From an uncultured Prevotellaceae bacterium (GTDB taxonomy: Bacteria > Bacteroidota > Bacteroidia > Bacteroidales > Bacteroidaceae), in assembly GCA_900315745.1 (NCBI GenBank), contig ONAG01000006.1, positions 25,854 to 89,853 of the forward strand: a stretch of 64,000 bases of DNA, in the 5' to 3' direction. The translations under genes were made by a program, and so were the position numbers. Shown piece after piece: positions 9,162 to 18,240 of this stretch (position 1 is the stretch's first letter; every line of letters starts with the position of its first letter). Below the pieces are notes generated by a model. It ran no database searches, was not told the origin of the DNA, and saw only the letters and a program-made list of their open reading frames with translations.

Positions 9162-11678
9162 ATGAACAAACTATTCTTAACCATGGCTTTTGCTATGGCT
9201 TGTTTGCTTGTTTGTCCTGCTGTTGCACAAGGAAGTGGAAATGATGGACAGCTGCTGAATCATCCTCTCGACATGATGAGACCTGTGGAAGTTAAAAAAA
9301 CAGACAGCTTCATGTTCGATGGAATGAATTACAAACTCGATTCGCTGCATTTCCTGCTTGATGCCACTTTGTCGGATGATGTGGTGAAGGATAATCCTTT
9401 TGTTTTCAATAATTTCAAAATTGCTGTAGAGCATTTGGTCGATGGTACGGATGATAATCCTATGGTGCTGTACATCGCACCTAATGTCTATTGGGTGGAC
9501 GACCCTCTTAATCCAGATGTAGTTGAAGGGGTAAACGGGCATGAACCTTTCGGCATGGTTGTTAGGTGCCAGAATCTTCATCTGGTAGGCTTGACTTATG
9601 ATGCAAAGAATGTTGTACTGGCATCACAAAGGGGGCAAACACAGGGGGCTGTGGGAAATTTCACTATGTTCGATTTCCATGGTGACGGATTGCAAGTAAA
9701 AAATCTTACAATGGGCAACTATTGCAATGTGGACTTGGATTACCCTCTTTCTCCTTCGCTTTCACATCCTAAACGAAGTGCTACCATAACACAAGCTCAT
9801 GTGGCTTATTGCCATGGCGATAGGGTGGTGGCTCGAAACGTAAGGTTCATCAGCCGTCTCAACATGAATCCCCTTAATGGTGCACGAAGAATTCTTTTCG
9901 ACAGTTGTCATTTCGAATGCACAGACGATGCCCTGACAGGAAATGGGGTTTATGTGCATTGTGATTTTGATTTTTTCGGACAAAAACCATTTTATACCAC
10001 TCATCCTGCAGGTGCTGTGATGATGGATTGTGATTTCAACATCAAGGGGAATAGCCACAATTCTTATTTCTGCAAGGCTTCTGGACCCGTGACTTTGGTT
10101 GACTGCAGGTTTCATGCACCAGCGCAGACTTATGTAGGGTGGACTGCATACCCTTCTTCTGGTCTGCGATGTTATTACAGTAATGTTACAATGAATGGCA
10201 TGCCTTATCTGGTAGAACAGAAACACCCCGAAACATCGGTGTGCCTTGATGGGTTGCCATTGTTGAGTGCTTTTAAGGAAAATGGAGAGTATAATGTTTG
10301 TGGGCTTCTGGCAGGGGACGATGGATGGGTTCCTGACGGATGCGGGAAAAAGGCAGGTGTCCCGTCGCAATGCACGGCATTGAAAGTTGTTGCGAATGTA
10401 ACTACAGTGTTTGGCAGCGGAGAGAAACTCAGACTTGAAGCCAAACAGATGCTCCATGCTGGTTTTGTACCTTACCACCAACAACCAGTCATCTGGAAAA
10501 TCCAAGATGGGTACGATGGCTTTTTGGATATTTCTCCAAATGGAGAAACTTGTTGGGTGTCATCCTGCTATGATGGAGACAGTCCCGTGGATGTGCTTGT
10601 AACTGCTTCTACGCCAACTGGATTGCAATCAGCCATAATGATTCGTGTGGAAGGAAAGCCTCTGCCTGAACCTTCATTCAAGATGAAGCCCAAAATATCA
10701 ATTGATGGGAATAAGGCAAATGTTGTGTATGCTCTTTCGCCTGATGACCATGGCGACAGTTCTGTCATCACTTGGCTCGTTTCCGACAGCAAGGACATGG
10801 CTAATGCCTTGCCTCTTGCCACTACGCATTCTGCACCAGAGAGGGATTTCTCCTTGCAATGGTTCATGAAAAACAAATGGATTGGTGCCGTCATTGCACC
10901 ACGTCATGCAAGAAGCCCTTTGGGAAAAGAGCAATTTGCTATATATCCCAAAAGGATTGGAAACAAACATGTGGCAAAGGAAAGGGTGCTTGAGACAGAC
11001 TTTCATGATTTCCCATGCAAGTGGCAGACTGTGGTGAAAGAGGGATGCTGGACTGTGGATGGAAACAAACCTGATGACACGGCTGAATACCCTTGGACTT
11101 TTGACATGAGTAAACCAATGTGGACTTACGACAAAGGCTTCAATGGAGCTGTGGGAATGGGGTTGCTTCAGGCGCAACGCGGGGCTCGCATGAGATTTAC
11201 ACCACCAAAAGGGAATTATGGCGACATGGTGGTGAAACTTGATGTGGATCCCACAAAGACGGCAGGACAAGGTTTCGGAAGTGCTACCGGACAATATATG
11301 GATATAGGACTGAAATTCGACAACCACACGTTGTCGGGGTATGCCTTGCGCATCATCAGAACCACAAAATATGCCAATGCTGTGGATTTCTTGCTCGTTA
11401 GATATGAAAATGGCAAGGTGACACCGCTAACAGAGCCTGTAAGTGCCATTTGTTATGTCACGGGCTGTCATATTATTGTTGACTTCCATAATGGCATGCT
11501 GACAGCGGATGTTCATACCGACAAAGATTTGAAAATGCCTGATGACACTAATCTGAAAGACCATGTGCACTTGTCTGCACCTGTTGAGGGCAATTTGTAT
11601 GGTGGCTTCTTATTGCAACACACAGGGTCGTGTGGTGAAAGCACCACCATGCTTCACAAACTGAGGATTGAATGGTGA
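9162..11678 (+). CDS. Secreted right-handed beta-helix protein, pectinesterase-fold-like, function unknown
   Basis: An 838-residue exported protein. Residues 1-22 form a signal peptide (MNKLFLTMAF... AVAQ). Residues about 100-360 show parallel beta-helix coils with repeated NVRFIS, DSCHFEC, MDCDFNIKG and VDCRFHAP units, resembling CE8 pectinesterases. The expected catalytic QDTL-type loop reads DDALTG, and I see no GRPW-type arginine motif, so activity is doubtful. The C-terminal part (about 560-838) looks like beta-sandwich domains. It begins 37 bases after glsB on the same strand and may be cotranscribed. Substrate unknown; a glycan-binding or degraded-enzyme role are both possible. Confidence 0.6.
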   Translation: MNKLFLTMAFAMACLLVCPAVAQGSGNDGQLLNHPLDMMRPVEVKKTDSFMFDGMNYKLDSLHFLLDATLSDDVVKDNPFVFNNFKIAVEHLVDGTDDNPMVLYIAPNVYWVDDPLNPDVVEGVNGHEPFGMVVRCQNLHLVGLTYDAKNVVLASQRGQTQGAVGNFTMFDFHGDGLQVKNLTMGNYCNVDLDYPLSPSLSHPKRSATITQAHVAYCHGDRVVARNVRFISRLNMNPLNGARRILFDSCHFECTDDALTGNGVYVHCDFDFFGQKPFYTTHPAGAVMMDCDFNIKGNSHNSYFCKASGPVTLVDCRFHAPAQTYVGWTAYPSSGLRCYYSNVTMNGMPYLVEQKHPETSVCLDGLPLLSAFKENGEYNVCGLLAGDDGWVPDGCGKKAGVPSQCTALKVVANVTTVFGSGEKLRLEAKQMLHAGFVPYHQQPVIWKIQDGYDGFLDISPNGETCWVSSCYDGDSPVDVLVTASTPTGLQSAIMIRVEGKPLPEPSFKMKPKISIDGNKANVVYALSPDDHGDSSVITWLVSDSKDMANALPLATTHSAPERDFSLQWFMKNKWIGAVIAPRHARSPLGKEQFAIYPKRIGNKHVAKERVLETDFHDFPCKWQTVVKEGCWTVDGNKPDDTAEYPWTFDMSKPMWTYDKGFNGAVGMGLLQAQRGARMRFTPPKGNYGDMVVKLDVDPTKTAGQGFGSATGQYMDIGLKFDNHTLSGYALRIIRTTKYANAVDFLLVRYENGKVTPLTEPVSAICYVTGCHIIVDFHNGMLTADVHTDKDLKMPDDTNLKDHVHLSAPVEGNLYGGFLLQHTGSCGESTTMLHKLRIEW

Positions 11679-11692
11679 GTGGGCTTGTGGGC

Positions 11693-13030
11693 TCAGACAA
11701 GTGGAAGGGACATTCCCTTTATCTTCTGGTAGATGTCAAGCGCATAGACATCTGTCATGCCGCTGATGAAATCGATGACCGCCATGATGCGGGTTTCCAG
11801 GTCTTCTGAGTGTATGTCGTATTGGTTGCTCACCCTGTTGATGAGTTGTTGGGAGTAATACAGATCTGGAAATACGGCTGCATGTATCATCTTTTCCATC
11901 AGGGTTTCTATAATCTGATATCCTGACAGTTCTACGTCGAGAACAGGTTTGCTGTTGTATATGCGTTGCCTCGACACTTCCACGCAATGGCGGTAGGCGC
12001 TGTGTATGTGGCTGTTGGCATGATCCAACAGGCTGCCTTCAAAGCTGCCATGCAATATGTCATGTTCATTTGTGACAAATACCGACACGCATTCGTGTAT
12101 GAGTGTCCCGATGGCAGATGCACGCATATAGACCACTCGCTCGTTTAAGTCTGTGATTCCTTCATCGATGATGCGTTTCCTCATCTTTGCCTTCACTTCG
12201 TCACTGAAAAAACCAAGCAATAACTGTTCGGTCTCATCGTATGTCAAAATCCTTAGCTTGTGCGCATCTTCAATGTCCATTATCTCGTAGCAGATGTCGT
12301 CGGCTGCTTCCACAAGATACACTAATGGGTGGCGTGCATATTTCACCCCTTCAGGCGTTTCCGATGTCTGCAGAATGCCAAGGTCACGGGCTATTTTCTT
12401 ATATGTGGCTTCCTCGGAATGGAAAAAGCCGAACTTCCCCTTCCTTCCTGAGCAGTTGGAAGGATATGGATATTTCACTATGGATGCCAAGGTGGAATAT
12501 GTGAGTACGAAACCACCATCTCGGCGACCCAAAAAACGATGTGCCAACAGCCGGAAAGCATTGGCGTTGCCTTCAAAATGGGTGATGTCGCTCCAAAAGT
12601 CTCCACTTACTTTGTCCTTGAGAAACATGCCTGGGCCTTCCTTGAAAAATGACTGGATGGCTTTTTCGCCAGAATGACCAAATGGAGGGTTGCCCATGTC
12701 GTGGGCGAGGCAGGCAGAGGATACTATTGTGCCTATTTCTTCAAACAAGGTGCCTGCCAACTCGGGATGGATGGCTTTCAACAAGTGGCATACCTCGTTG
12801 CCCAAAGACATGCCCACACTCGACACTTCAAGACTGTGGGTGAGGCGGTTATGCACAAACACACTTCCTGGAAGTGGAAATACTTGGGTCTTGCTTTGAA
12901 GACGGCGAAACGGTGCGGAAAACAGCAAACGGTCGCTGTCTCGCTTGAACTCAGAACGGTCGTCATGACGTTCGATATGACGATGTTCTTGGCCAAGGCG
13001 TTTGTTGGAGATGAGTTGCAGCCAATTCAT
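11693..13030 (-). CDS. dgt: Dgt, deoxyguanosinetriphosphate triphosphohydrolase
   Basis: HD-domain enzyme that hydrolyses dGTP (or other dNTPs) to deoxynucleoside and triphosphate. It has 445 residues. Metal ligands of the HD fold are visible: His65 in NRLTHSLEV, His110-Asp111 in CLAHDMGNPPFGH, His119, and a later Asp in VEAADDICYEI. The N-terminus MNWLQLISNK agrees with family starts. It faces the beta-helix gene convergently (14 bases apart) and lies next to dut across a divergent promoter region, so two dNTP-pool enzymes are adjacent. Confidence 0.93.
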   Translation of the reverse strand: MNWLQLISNKRLGQEHRHIERHDDRSEFKRDSDRLLFSAPFRRLQSKTQVFPLPGSVFVHNRLTHSLEVSSVGMSLGNEVCHLLKAIHPELAGTLFEEIGTIVSSACLAHDMGNPPFGHSGEKAIQSFFKEGPGMFLKDKVSGDFWSDITHFEGNANAFRLLAHRFLGRRDGGFVLTYSTLASIVKYPYPSNCSGRKGKFGFFHSEEATYKKIARDLGILQTSETPEGVKYARHPLVYLVEAADDICYEIMDIEDAHKLRILTYDETEQLLLGFFSDEVKAKMRKRIIDEGITDLNERVVYMRASAIGTLIHECVSVFVTNEHDILHGSFEGSLLDHANSHIHSAYRHCVEVSRQRIYNSKPVLDVELSGYQIIETLMEKMIHAAVFPDLYYSQQLINRVSNQYDIHSEDLETRIMAVIDFISGMTDVYALDIYQKIKGMSLPLV

Positions 13031-13034
13031 ACCG

Positions 13035-13042
13035 CAAAAGTA
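13035..13042 (-). promoter_or_regulatory. Candidate -7 box immediately upstream of dgt
   Basis: The minus strand reads TACTTTTG (consensus TAnnTTTG). Only 4 bases separate it from the dgt ATG, so a transcript from it would be leaderless or almost so. No good -33 element is seen. Confidence 0.45.
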
Positions 13043-13107
13043 ATCTAAAATAATCTAAAAACCGTCTTTTTCAACATTATTTATGGTGAAATGTCTTGGG
13101 AAATGGC

Positions 13108-13115
13108 TATTTTTG
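13108..13115 (+). promoter_or_regulatory. Promoter -7 box for the dut operon
   Basis: TATTTTTG matches TAnnTTTG and ends 27 bases before the dut ATG at 13143. It lies downstream of the alternative ATG at 13083, which supports the shorter start. Confidence 0.6.
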
Positions 13116-13142
13116 CAATTCAATTCGTATCAATCATTAATT

Positions 13143-13580
13143 ATGGTGCAAATAAAAGTTGTCAATAAAAGCCGTCATGCTTTGCCTGAATACGCCACGT
13201 TGCTGAGTGCTGGCATGGATTTGAGGGCCAATATAAGCGAACCTGTCATCCTAAAACCTTTGGAGAGAAAACTTATTCCCACAGGGTTGTATATGGCATT
13301 GCCTCCAGGATATGAAGCACAAGTGAGACCCAGAAGTGGTCTGGCATTCAAACATGGTATATCGGTGCTTAACACTCCTGGTACCATCGACGCCGACTAT
13401 CGGGGGGAAGTGAAGGTGCTGCTGGTGAATTTTTCCAATGATGACTTTATCGTGGAAGATGGAGAGCGCGTAGCCCAAATGATAGTGGCGCGTCACGAAA
13501 AGGGTGAATGGGTGGAAACTGATACACTCGATGAAACAGAACGAGGCGAGGGTGGTTACGGACACACTGGTGTGAAATGA
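13143..13580 (+). CDS. dut: Dut, dUTP diphosphatase
   Basis: Trimeric dUTPase that makes dUMP and keeps uracil out of DNA. From ATG 13143 ([10 protein letters not shown]) it has 145 residues, the family length. All motifs are present: [39 protein letters not shown], and the C-terminal GEGGYGHTG lid. An in-frame ATG at 13083 would add 20 non-homologous residues across the promoter and is rejected. Its stop overlaps the next start (ATGA at 13577-13580). Confidence 0.96.
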   Translation: MVQIKVVNKSRHALPEYATLLSAGMDLRANISEPVILKPLERKLIPTGLYMALPPGYEAQVRPRSGLAFKHGISVLNTPGTIDADYRGEVKVLLVNFSNDDFIVEDGERVAQMIVARHEKGEWVETDTLDETERGEGGYGHTGVK

Positions 13581-15427
13581 ACGACATTAAGAAGTTATTG
13601 GCTGTTTTTTTGCCTAAGTGCTTGAGTCTTGTCATTGCCGTGGTGATGACAACAACGGTAATGGCTCACAAAAAACCACGTTATCAAAAGAATGTGGCGC
13701 CAATTGTCGTTGGTGTTGAGCTCGACGATAATGATGCCAGGCGATTTGAGTATTTCTTTCTTGAAGCCACAAGGCAACATCAATTGGGTAACTATGATGC
13801 TGCCTTCGGATTGCTAAAACACTGCTTGGATATCAACCCTTCAGCTTCTGAAGTGTATTACACTTTGTCAACTTATTATACAGTCATGGGCAATAGTCAG
13901 GCTGCTCTTGATTGTGTGAGAAAGGCTGCCGAGATCAATCCAAACAATGATACTTATCTCGAACAACTGGGTGCTGCTTACCTGGAGGCTCATAATTATG
14001 AAGCTGCTATCACCGCATTTGAGAAATTGGCTGATAATGCACCCGCACGAACAGAGGTATTATCTGTATTGTTGCAACTTTATCAGTGGAGACCCGACTA
14101 CCCCAAGATGATAGAAACTTTGGACAAGATAGAAACCATCGAAGGAAGCGGAGAGGAGATAACATTGTCGAAAATGCAGGTCTATGCGCAGCAAGGTGAC
14201 AAAAAAAGAGAATTCAAGGAATTGAAAAGTCTGGCAAAGCAGCATCCCAATGATCAGAACTATAGAGTGATGATGGGAAACTGGTTGTTGCAAAATGGAA
14301 AGCAAAAACAGGCTTTGGCTGAATATTCGGCTGTCTTGAAGAAGGAACCTGACAATATCATGGCGCAAATGTCGATGCTCGACTACTACAAGTCGCAAAA
14401 ACAAGACTCGTTGGCGATGTCGCAAACCGTGGAGTTGTTGCTTAACAAAAACACGGAGATGAAAAGCAAGTTGTTGTTGATGAGGCAGTTCATAAGCGAT
14501 AACGAGGCTGAAGGAAGCGACAGCACGATAGTGCTTAATCTCTTCGACAAAATTCTGCAGCAACCACAGAGCGAACCTACTATGGCTGAACTCAAGGCTG
14601 CATACATGTCGGTGAAGAAAATGCCGCAAGATACTATCAATAAGGCTCTTGAACGTGTGCTTGAAATAGACCCAAGCAACGTGGGAGCACGACTGCAGCT
14701 GCTTCAAACGGCATGGGATGAAAAGAATTTCGAGCGTGTGGTTAGTTTGGCAAAACCTGGAACAGAGTATAATCCTGATGAAATAGTGTTCTACTATTTT
14801 CAAGGACTGGCTTTTGTACAGCAAGACAAGGATGACGATGCTCTCGACACTTTCAGAAAAGGCGTGGGACAGACTGGTGAGGGGAGCAACAAGGACTTGG
14901 TCTCTGACTTCTATGCCATTATGGGCGATATACTGCACCAAAAACATTTGAACGATGAGGCTTTTGCAGCCTATGACAGTTGCCTGCAATGGAAGTCTGA
15001 CAATATAGGTTGTCTCAATAATTATGCTTATTACCTTAGCGTGGAAAACAAAGACTTGGCTAAGGCAGAACAGATGAGTTACAGGACTGTGAAGGCAGAA
15101 CCCAACAATGCCACTTATCTTGATACCTACGCATGGATTCTTTTTATGCAGCAACGTTATGAGGAAGCCAAAATATATATAGACCAAGCCTTGGCATCTG
15201 ATTCATTGCCTGGAAGTGTGATAACGGAACATGCTGGGGATATCTATGCAAAAGTGGGCGACATAGACAAGGCGGTGGAGTTTTGGCAGAAGGCTTTGGA
15301 ACTGAACAAGGAGGAAAAGGCTCAGAACAACAAGGAAAATGCATTGGAGCAGGACGAAGAAGAAAATGCTTTGCTGCAGGAAAAGATAAGATTGAAAAAA
15401 TATATTGAGGATAATACAAAACATTGA
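13577..15427 (+). CDS. Exported tetratricopeptide-repeat protein
   Basis: A 616-residue protein with an N-terminal signal-like segment (about 8-31, [23 protein letters not shown]) followed by roughly a dozen TPR units, for example [32 protein letters not shown] and [17 protein letters not shown], and a charged C-terminal tail. TPR arrays are scaffolds; no catalytic domain is visible. It overlaps dut by 4 bases and is followed by a lipoprotein and an EnvC-like protein, so an envelope assembly role is likely. This dut-TPR-DUF4292-M23 order is, as I recall, common in Bacteroidales. Confidence 0.85.
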   Translation: MNDIKKLLAVFLPKCLSLVIAVVMTTTVMAHKKPRYQKNVAPIVVGVELDDNDARRFEYFFLEATRQHQLGNYDAAFGLLKHCLDINPSASEVYYTLSTYYTVMGNSQAALDCVRKAAEINPNNDTYLEQLGAAYLEAHNYEAAITAFEKLADNAPARTEVLSVLLQLYQWRPDYPKMIETLDKIETIEGSGEEITLSKMQVYAQQGDKKREFKELKSLAKQHPNDQNYRVMMGNWLLQNGKQKQALAEYSAVLKKEPDNIMAQMSMLDYYKSQKQDSLAMSQTVELLLNKNTEMKSKLLLMRQFISDNEAEGSDSTIVLNLFDKILQQPQSEPTMAELKAAYMSVKKMPQDTINKALERVLEIDPSNVGARLQLLQTAWDEKNFERVVSLAKPGTEYNPDEIVFYYFQGLAFVQQDKDDDALDTFRKGVGQTGEGSNKDLVSDFYAIMGDILHQKHLNDEAFAAYDSCLQWKSDNIGCLNNYAYYLSVENKDLAKAEQMSYRTVKAEPNNATYLDTYAWILFMQQRYEEAKIYIDQALASDSLPGSVITEHAGDIYAKVGDIDKAVEFWQKALELNKEEKAQNNKENALEQDEEENALLQEKIRLKKYIEDNTKH

Positions 15428-15429
15428 TT

Positions 15430-16341
15430 ATGAATAGTGGAGACATTCTTAAGATTGCCTTGGTTGCTATGGCGTTCGTCGTGGCTTCATGTGGCAGCAA
15501 GAAAAATCTTGTGGACACAAACAAGGGGGTGGATGCTACGACAGCAGCAACAAATACTACAGGCAAACCAACAGAGAACAACAATATCAGCGGGGCAAAA
15601 AATGTGACAAATGCCGAAATGCTTGCCAAGGTGATGGCTAATGCTTCGTCTTCAAACTGCCTCGTGGCAAGCATCGACTTCAATCTCAAGTCGGGTAGCA
15701 AGGATATTTCTGTAGATGGAAAACTAAGCATGAAACGAGATGAGGTGATACGCATACAGCTGGTACCTATGGGACTTATGGAGGTTGGACGTATGGAGTT
15801 TACTCAAGATTCAGTGCTCATCATCGACAGGATTCACAAACAATTCTTGAAAAGCAGCTACTCGCAAGTGAGCTTCCTCAGAAACAATGGCATTGACTTC
15901 AATGCTCTACAGGCTCTATTCTGGAACCAGCTTTTTGTGCCAGGGGAAAAGTCATTCGGACAGTCGCAACTCGAACAGTTGGAGGTGAAAGGTAATCAAG
16001 CGTCGCTGCAAAAGGGGAAAATGAACTATCTCTGGGTGATGAACGAAGGAATGGACCATATTGATTCTGCTACGGCTACGTATAAAAGTAATGATAATGG
16101 CACTTCCAAAATGGCTTGGGAATATGCGGATTTCAAAAAGTTTGGCGAACAGTTGTTTCCTACCAAACAGAATATCGCCCTTTCTACAAAAGCTAAAGGC
16201 ACCAACAAGGTCATCAATTTTGGGATGTACTTGAAAAACATGAAAGCTGACAGTAAATGGGACTCTTTTACAAAAGTGTCTTCAAAATATAAACCAGTGG
16301 ATATCGACCACGTGATTAATCAAATATTGAATATAAAATGA
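15430..16341 (+). CDS. DUF4292-type outer-membrane lipoprotein
   Basis: A 303-residue lipoprotein. The signal ends in a lipobox with the cysteine in VVASCGSKKN. The mature part has a LolA/LolB-like beta pattern (NCLVASIDFNLK, KRDEVIRIQLVPMGLMEVGRMEFTQDSVLIIDR, KFLKSSY-type strand) characteristic of DUF4292. A possible TTG start at 15424 adds only two residues; ATG 15430 is preferred. It begins 2 bases after the TPR gene and overlaps the next start by 4 bases. A role in lipoprotein or envelope-lipid handling is inferred from fold resemblance only. Confidence 0.8.
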   Translation: MNSGDILKIALVAMAFVVASCGSKKNLVDTNKGVDATTAATNTTGKPTENNNISGAKNVTNAEMLAKVMANASSSNCLVASIDFNLKSGSKDISVDGKLSMKRDEVIRIQLVPMGLMEVGRMEFTQDSVLIIDRIHKQFLKSSYSQVSFLRNNGIDFNALQALFWNQLFVPGEKSFGQSQLEQLEVKGNQASLQKGKMNYLWVMNEGMDHIDSATATYKSNDNGTSKMAWEYADFKKFGEQLFPTKQNIALSTKAKGTNKVINFGMYLKNMKADSKWDSFTKVSSKYKPVDIDHVINQILNIK

Positions 16342-18227
16342 AAAGATACTTGTTCCTTGTCATGGCTGTCCTTATGCTTGTGCCTGTAAATGCTCAAAAT
16401 AGGCAAAGAGGCCATGGCACAAGACGTACCCAGACTTCGCAGACCACTAAAAGGCAAAAACAGCAGACGAAGAAGGGGACGAACAGCACAAAGGGCACAA
16501 AAAACAACTATACAACAAATGAAATAAGGGGACTGCAAAGTCAAAGGCAAAAGATAGAACAAGATATACGCAATCAGCAGAACAGGTTGAGAGCGAACAA
16601 GGAAGATGTGGAGAATCGACTCAATAATCTTATGGTGCTAAATGGCGAAATTGACGCCAAGCAAAAGGATATTGAGGGATATGAAACAGAGATCCAAAAC
16701 CTTGACGGCAACATAGGCATCCTAAAGTCCCAGATGAACACTTTGCAAGGACAACTGAAGGAAAGGCAGGAAAAGTTCATCAAGTCGATGAGGTATATGG
16801 CAAAGCATCGCTCCATTCAGGACAAACTGATGTTCATCTTTAGTGCCAATAGCCTAACACAGGCTTATCGCAGACTTCGCTTCGTTCAGGAATATGCTGC
16901 GTATCAACGGGCACAAGGTGAACAAATTCGCCAAAAACAAGAGGAGATTAATGTTAAGGACAAGCAGCTGAAGGTGGCAAGAAACCAAAAAAACCAACTC
17001 TTGAGCAAAGGGAAGGCGGCTAAGGCTGACTTGCAGGTGAAGCATGGCGAACAACAAAGGATTGTAAGCGATTTGCAAAAAGAACAAAAGACCATACAGG
17101 TGATTATCGCTGAACAGGAGCGGAAAAATTCTCAAATCAATGCCGAAATAGACAGACTTGTAGCCGTGGAGGTGGAAAAGGCTCGTGCTCGTGCCGCTGC
17201 CGAGGCTAAACGAAAGGCTGAGGCGGAAGCAGCAAAGAAAAGAGCTGAAGAGGCCGCACGCAAGAAAGAGGCTGCCGAGAGGGCAAAACGTGAGGAGGAA
17301 AAGCGTATCGCTACTGCCAAGGCTGAGGAGGCAAGGGCAAAGGCTGCGGCTGAGCAGGCGAGAAGGGAGGCTGAGCGACGTGCTGCCGCCGAACGTGCCG
17401 CCGCCGAACGAAAGGCCGCCGCCGAACGTGCCGTGGCTGAGGCAAGGGCAAAGGAAAAGGCTGCTGCTGAAGCAAGGGCAAAAGCTGAACAGGAATTCGC
17501 AAATAGACGCGAGGCGGAGAGAAAGGCTAAAAGGGATGCTGAAGCCAAGGCAAGGAGAGAGGCTGAGGCTGCCGCTAAACGTGAGGCGGAAAAGTTGGCT
17601 AAGGCTGCCGCAGAAGAGGCAAGGGCTGCTGAGGAGGCTGCAAGACAAGCTGCTGCAGAAAGGAGAAAGGCAGAAGAGGCAGCTCAGGCTGCACGTGAGG
17701 CGGAGGCTGCACGTGTGGCTGCAGAAAAAAAGGCTGTGGCTGACGCTGAGCGTAGGGAAAAAGAGGCTGCCTCTGCAGCCAAAGAGGAAGAGAGGCTTGA
17801 AACAATGTCGGCTGTAGATAGGCAAATCAGTGGCAGCTTCGAAAGCAATAGGGGCAGATTGCCAATGCCTGTGACAGGAAGCTACAAGATTGTTAGCCAT
17901 TTCGGTCAATACAACGTGGAAGGGCTAAGCAATGTGAAGCTCGACAACAAAGGCATAAACATACAATGTCAGCCTGGCGCAAGCGCAAGATCCATTTTCG
18001 ATGGTGAAGTGAGTGCTGTGGTTAGTGTCGCTGGACAGCTGGTCGTGATGGTGAGGCATGGCGACTTCATCTCTGTCTATTGCAATCTTAAGAACGTAAA
18101 TGTAAGGAAAGGACAAAGGGTGTCCACAAGACAAGTGCTCGGCACAATAGGACAAGACAACATTTTGCAATTCCAATTGCGACGCGAAACTTCCAAACTA
18201 AATCCTGAAAGTTGGCTTGGAAGATAG
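16338..18227 (+). CDS. EnvC-like murein hydrolase activator with degenerate LytM domain
   Basis: A 629-residue periplasmic protein: signal peptide 1-19 (ending VNAQ), a coiled coil at about 50-270 of EnvC type, then an Ala/Glu/Lys/Arg-rich segment at about 275-490, and a C-terminal M23/LytM domain at about 510-629 (PVTGSYKIVSHFG... ). Zinc ligands are missing: the HxxxD position reads KLDNKGINI, and the final HxH strand reads LQFQLRRE. Like E. coli EnvC, it should therefore activate amidases rather than cut peptidoglycan itself. Overlap with the upstream lipoprotein (ATGA) indicates one operon. Confidence 0.88.
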   Translation: MKRYLFLVMAVLMLVPVNAQNRQRGHGTRRTQTSQTTKRQKQQTKKGTNSTKGTKNNYTTNEIRGLQSQRQKIEQDIRNQQNRLRANKEDVENRLNNLMVLNGEIDAKQKDIEGYETEIQNLDGNIGILKSQMNTLQGQLKERQEKFIKSMRYMAKHRSIQDKLMFIFSANSLTQAYRRLRFVQEYAAYQRAQGEQIRQKQEEINVKDKQLKVARNQKNQLLSKGKAAKADLQVKHGEQQRIVSDLQKEQKTIQVIIAEQERKNSQINAEIDRLVAVEVEKARARAAAEAKRKAEAEAAKKRAEEAARKKEAAERAKREEEKRIATAKAEEARAKAAAEQARREAERRAAAERAAAERKAAAERAVAEARAKEKAAAEARAKAEQEFANRREAERKAKRDAEAKARREAEAAAKREAEKLAKAAAEEARAAEEAARQAAAERRKAEEAAQAAREAEAARVAAEKKAVADAERREKEAASAAKEEERLETMSAVDRQISGSFESNRGRLPMPVTGSYKIVSHFGQYNVEGLSNVKLDNKGINIQCQPGASARSIFDGEVSAVVSVAGQLVVMVRHGDFISVYCNLKNVNVRKGQRVSTRQVLGTIGQDNILQFQLRRETSKLNPESWLGR

Positions 18228-18240
18228 ACATGATGCTTGA

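Noticed and set aside
14060-15187. 375-residue minus-strand open frame
   Set aside because: Antisense to the TPR protein; composition (His, Leu, Ser rich) is that of a shadow, and there is no promoter or homologous motif.
16854-17909. 351-residue minus-strand open frame
   Set aside because: It is antisense to the Ala/Glu/Lys/Arg-rich part of the EnvC-like gene; the biased codons create long open frames of Ser/Leu/Phe in the reverse strand. No family likeness.
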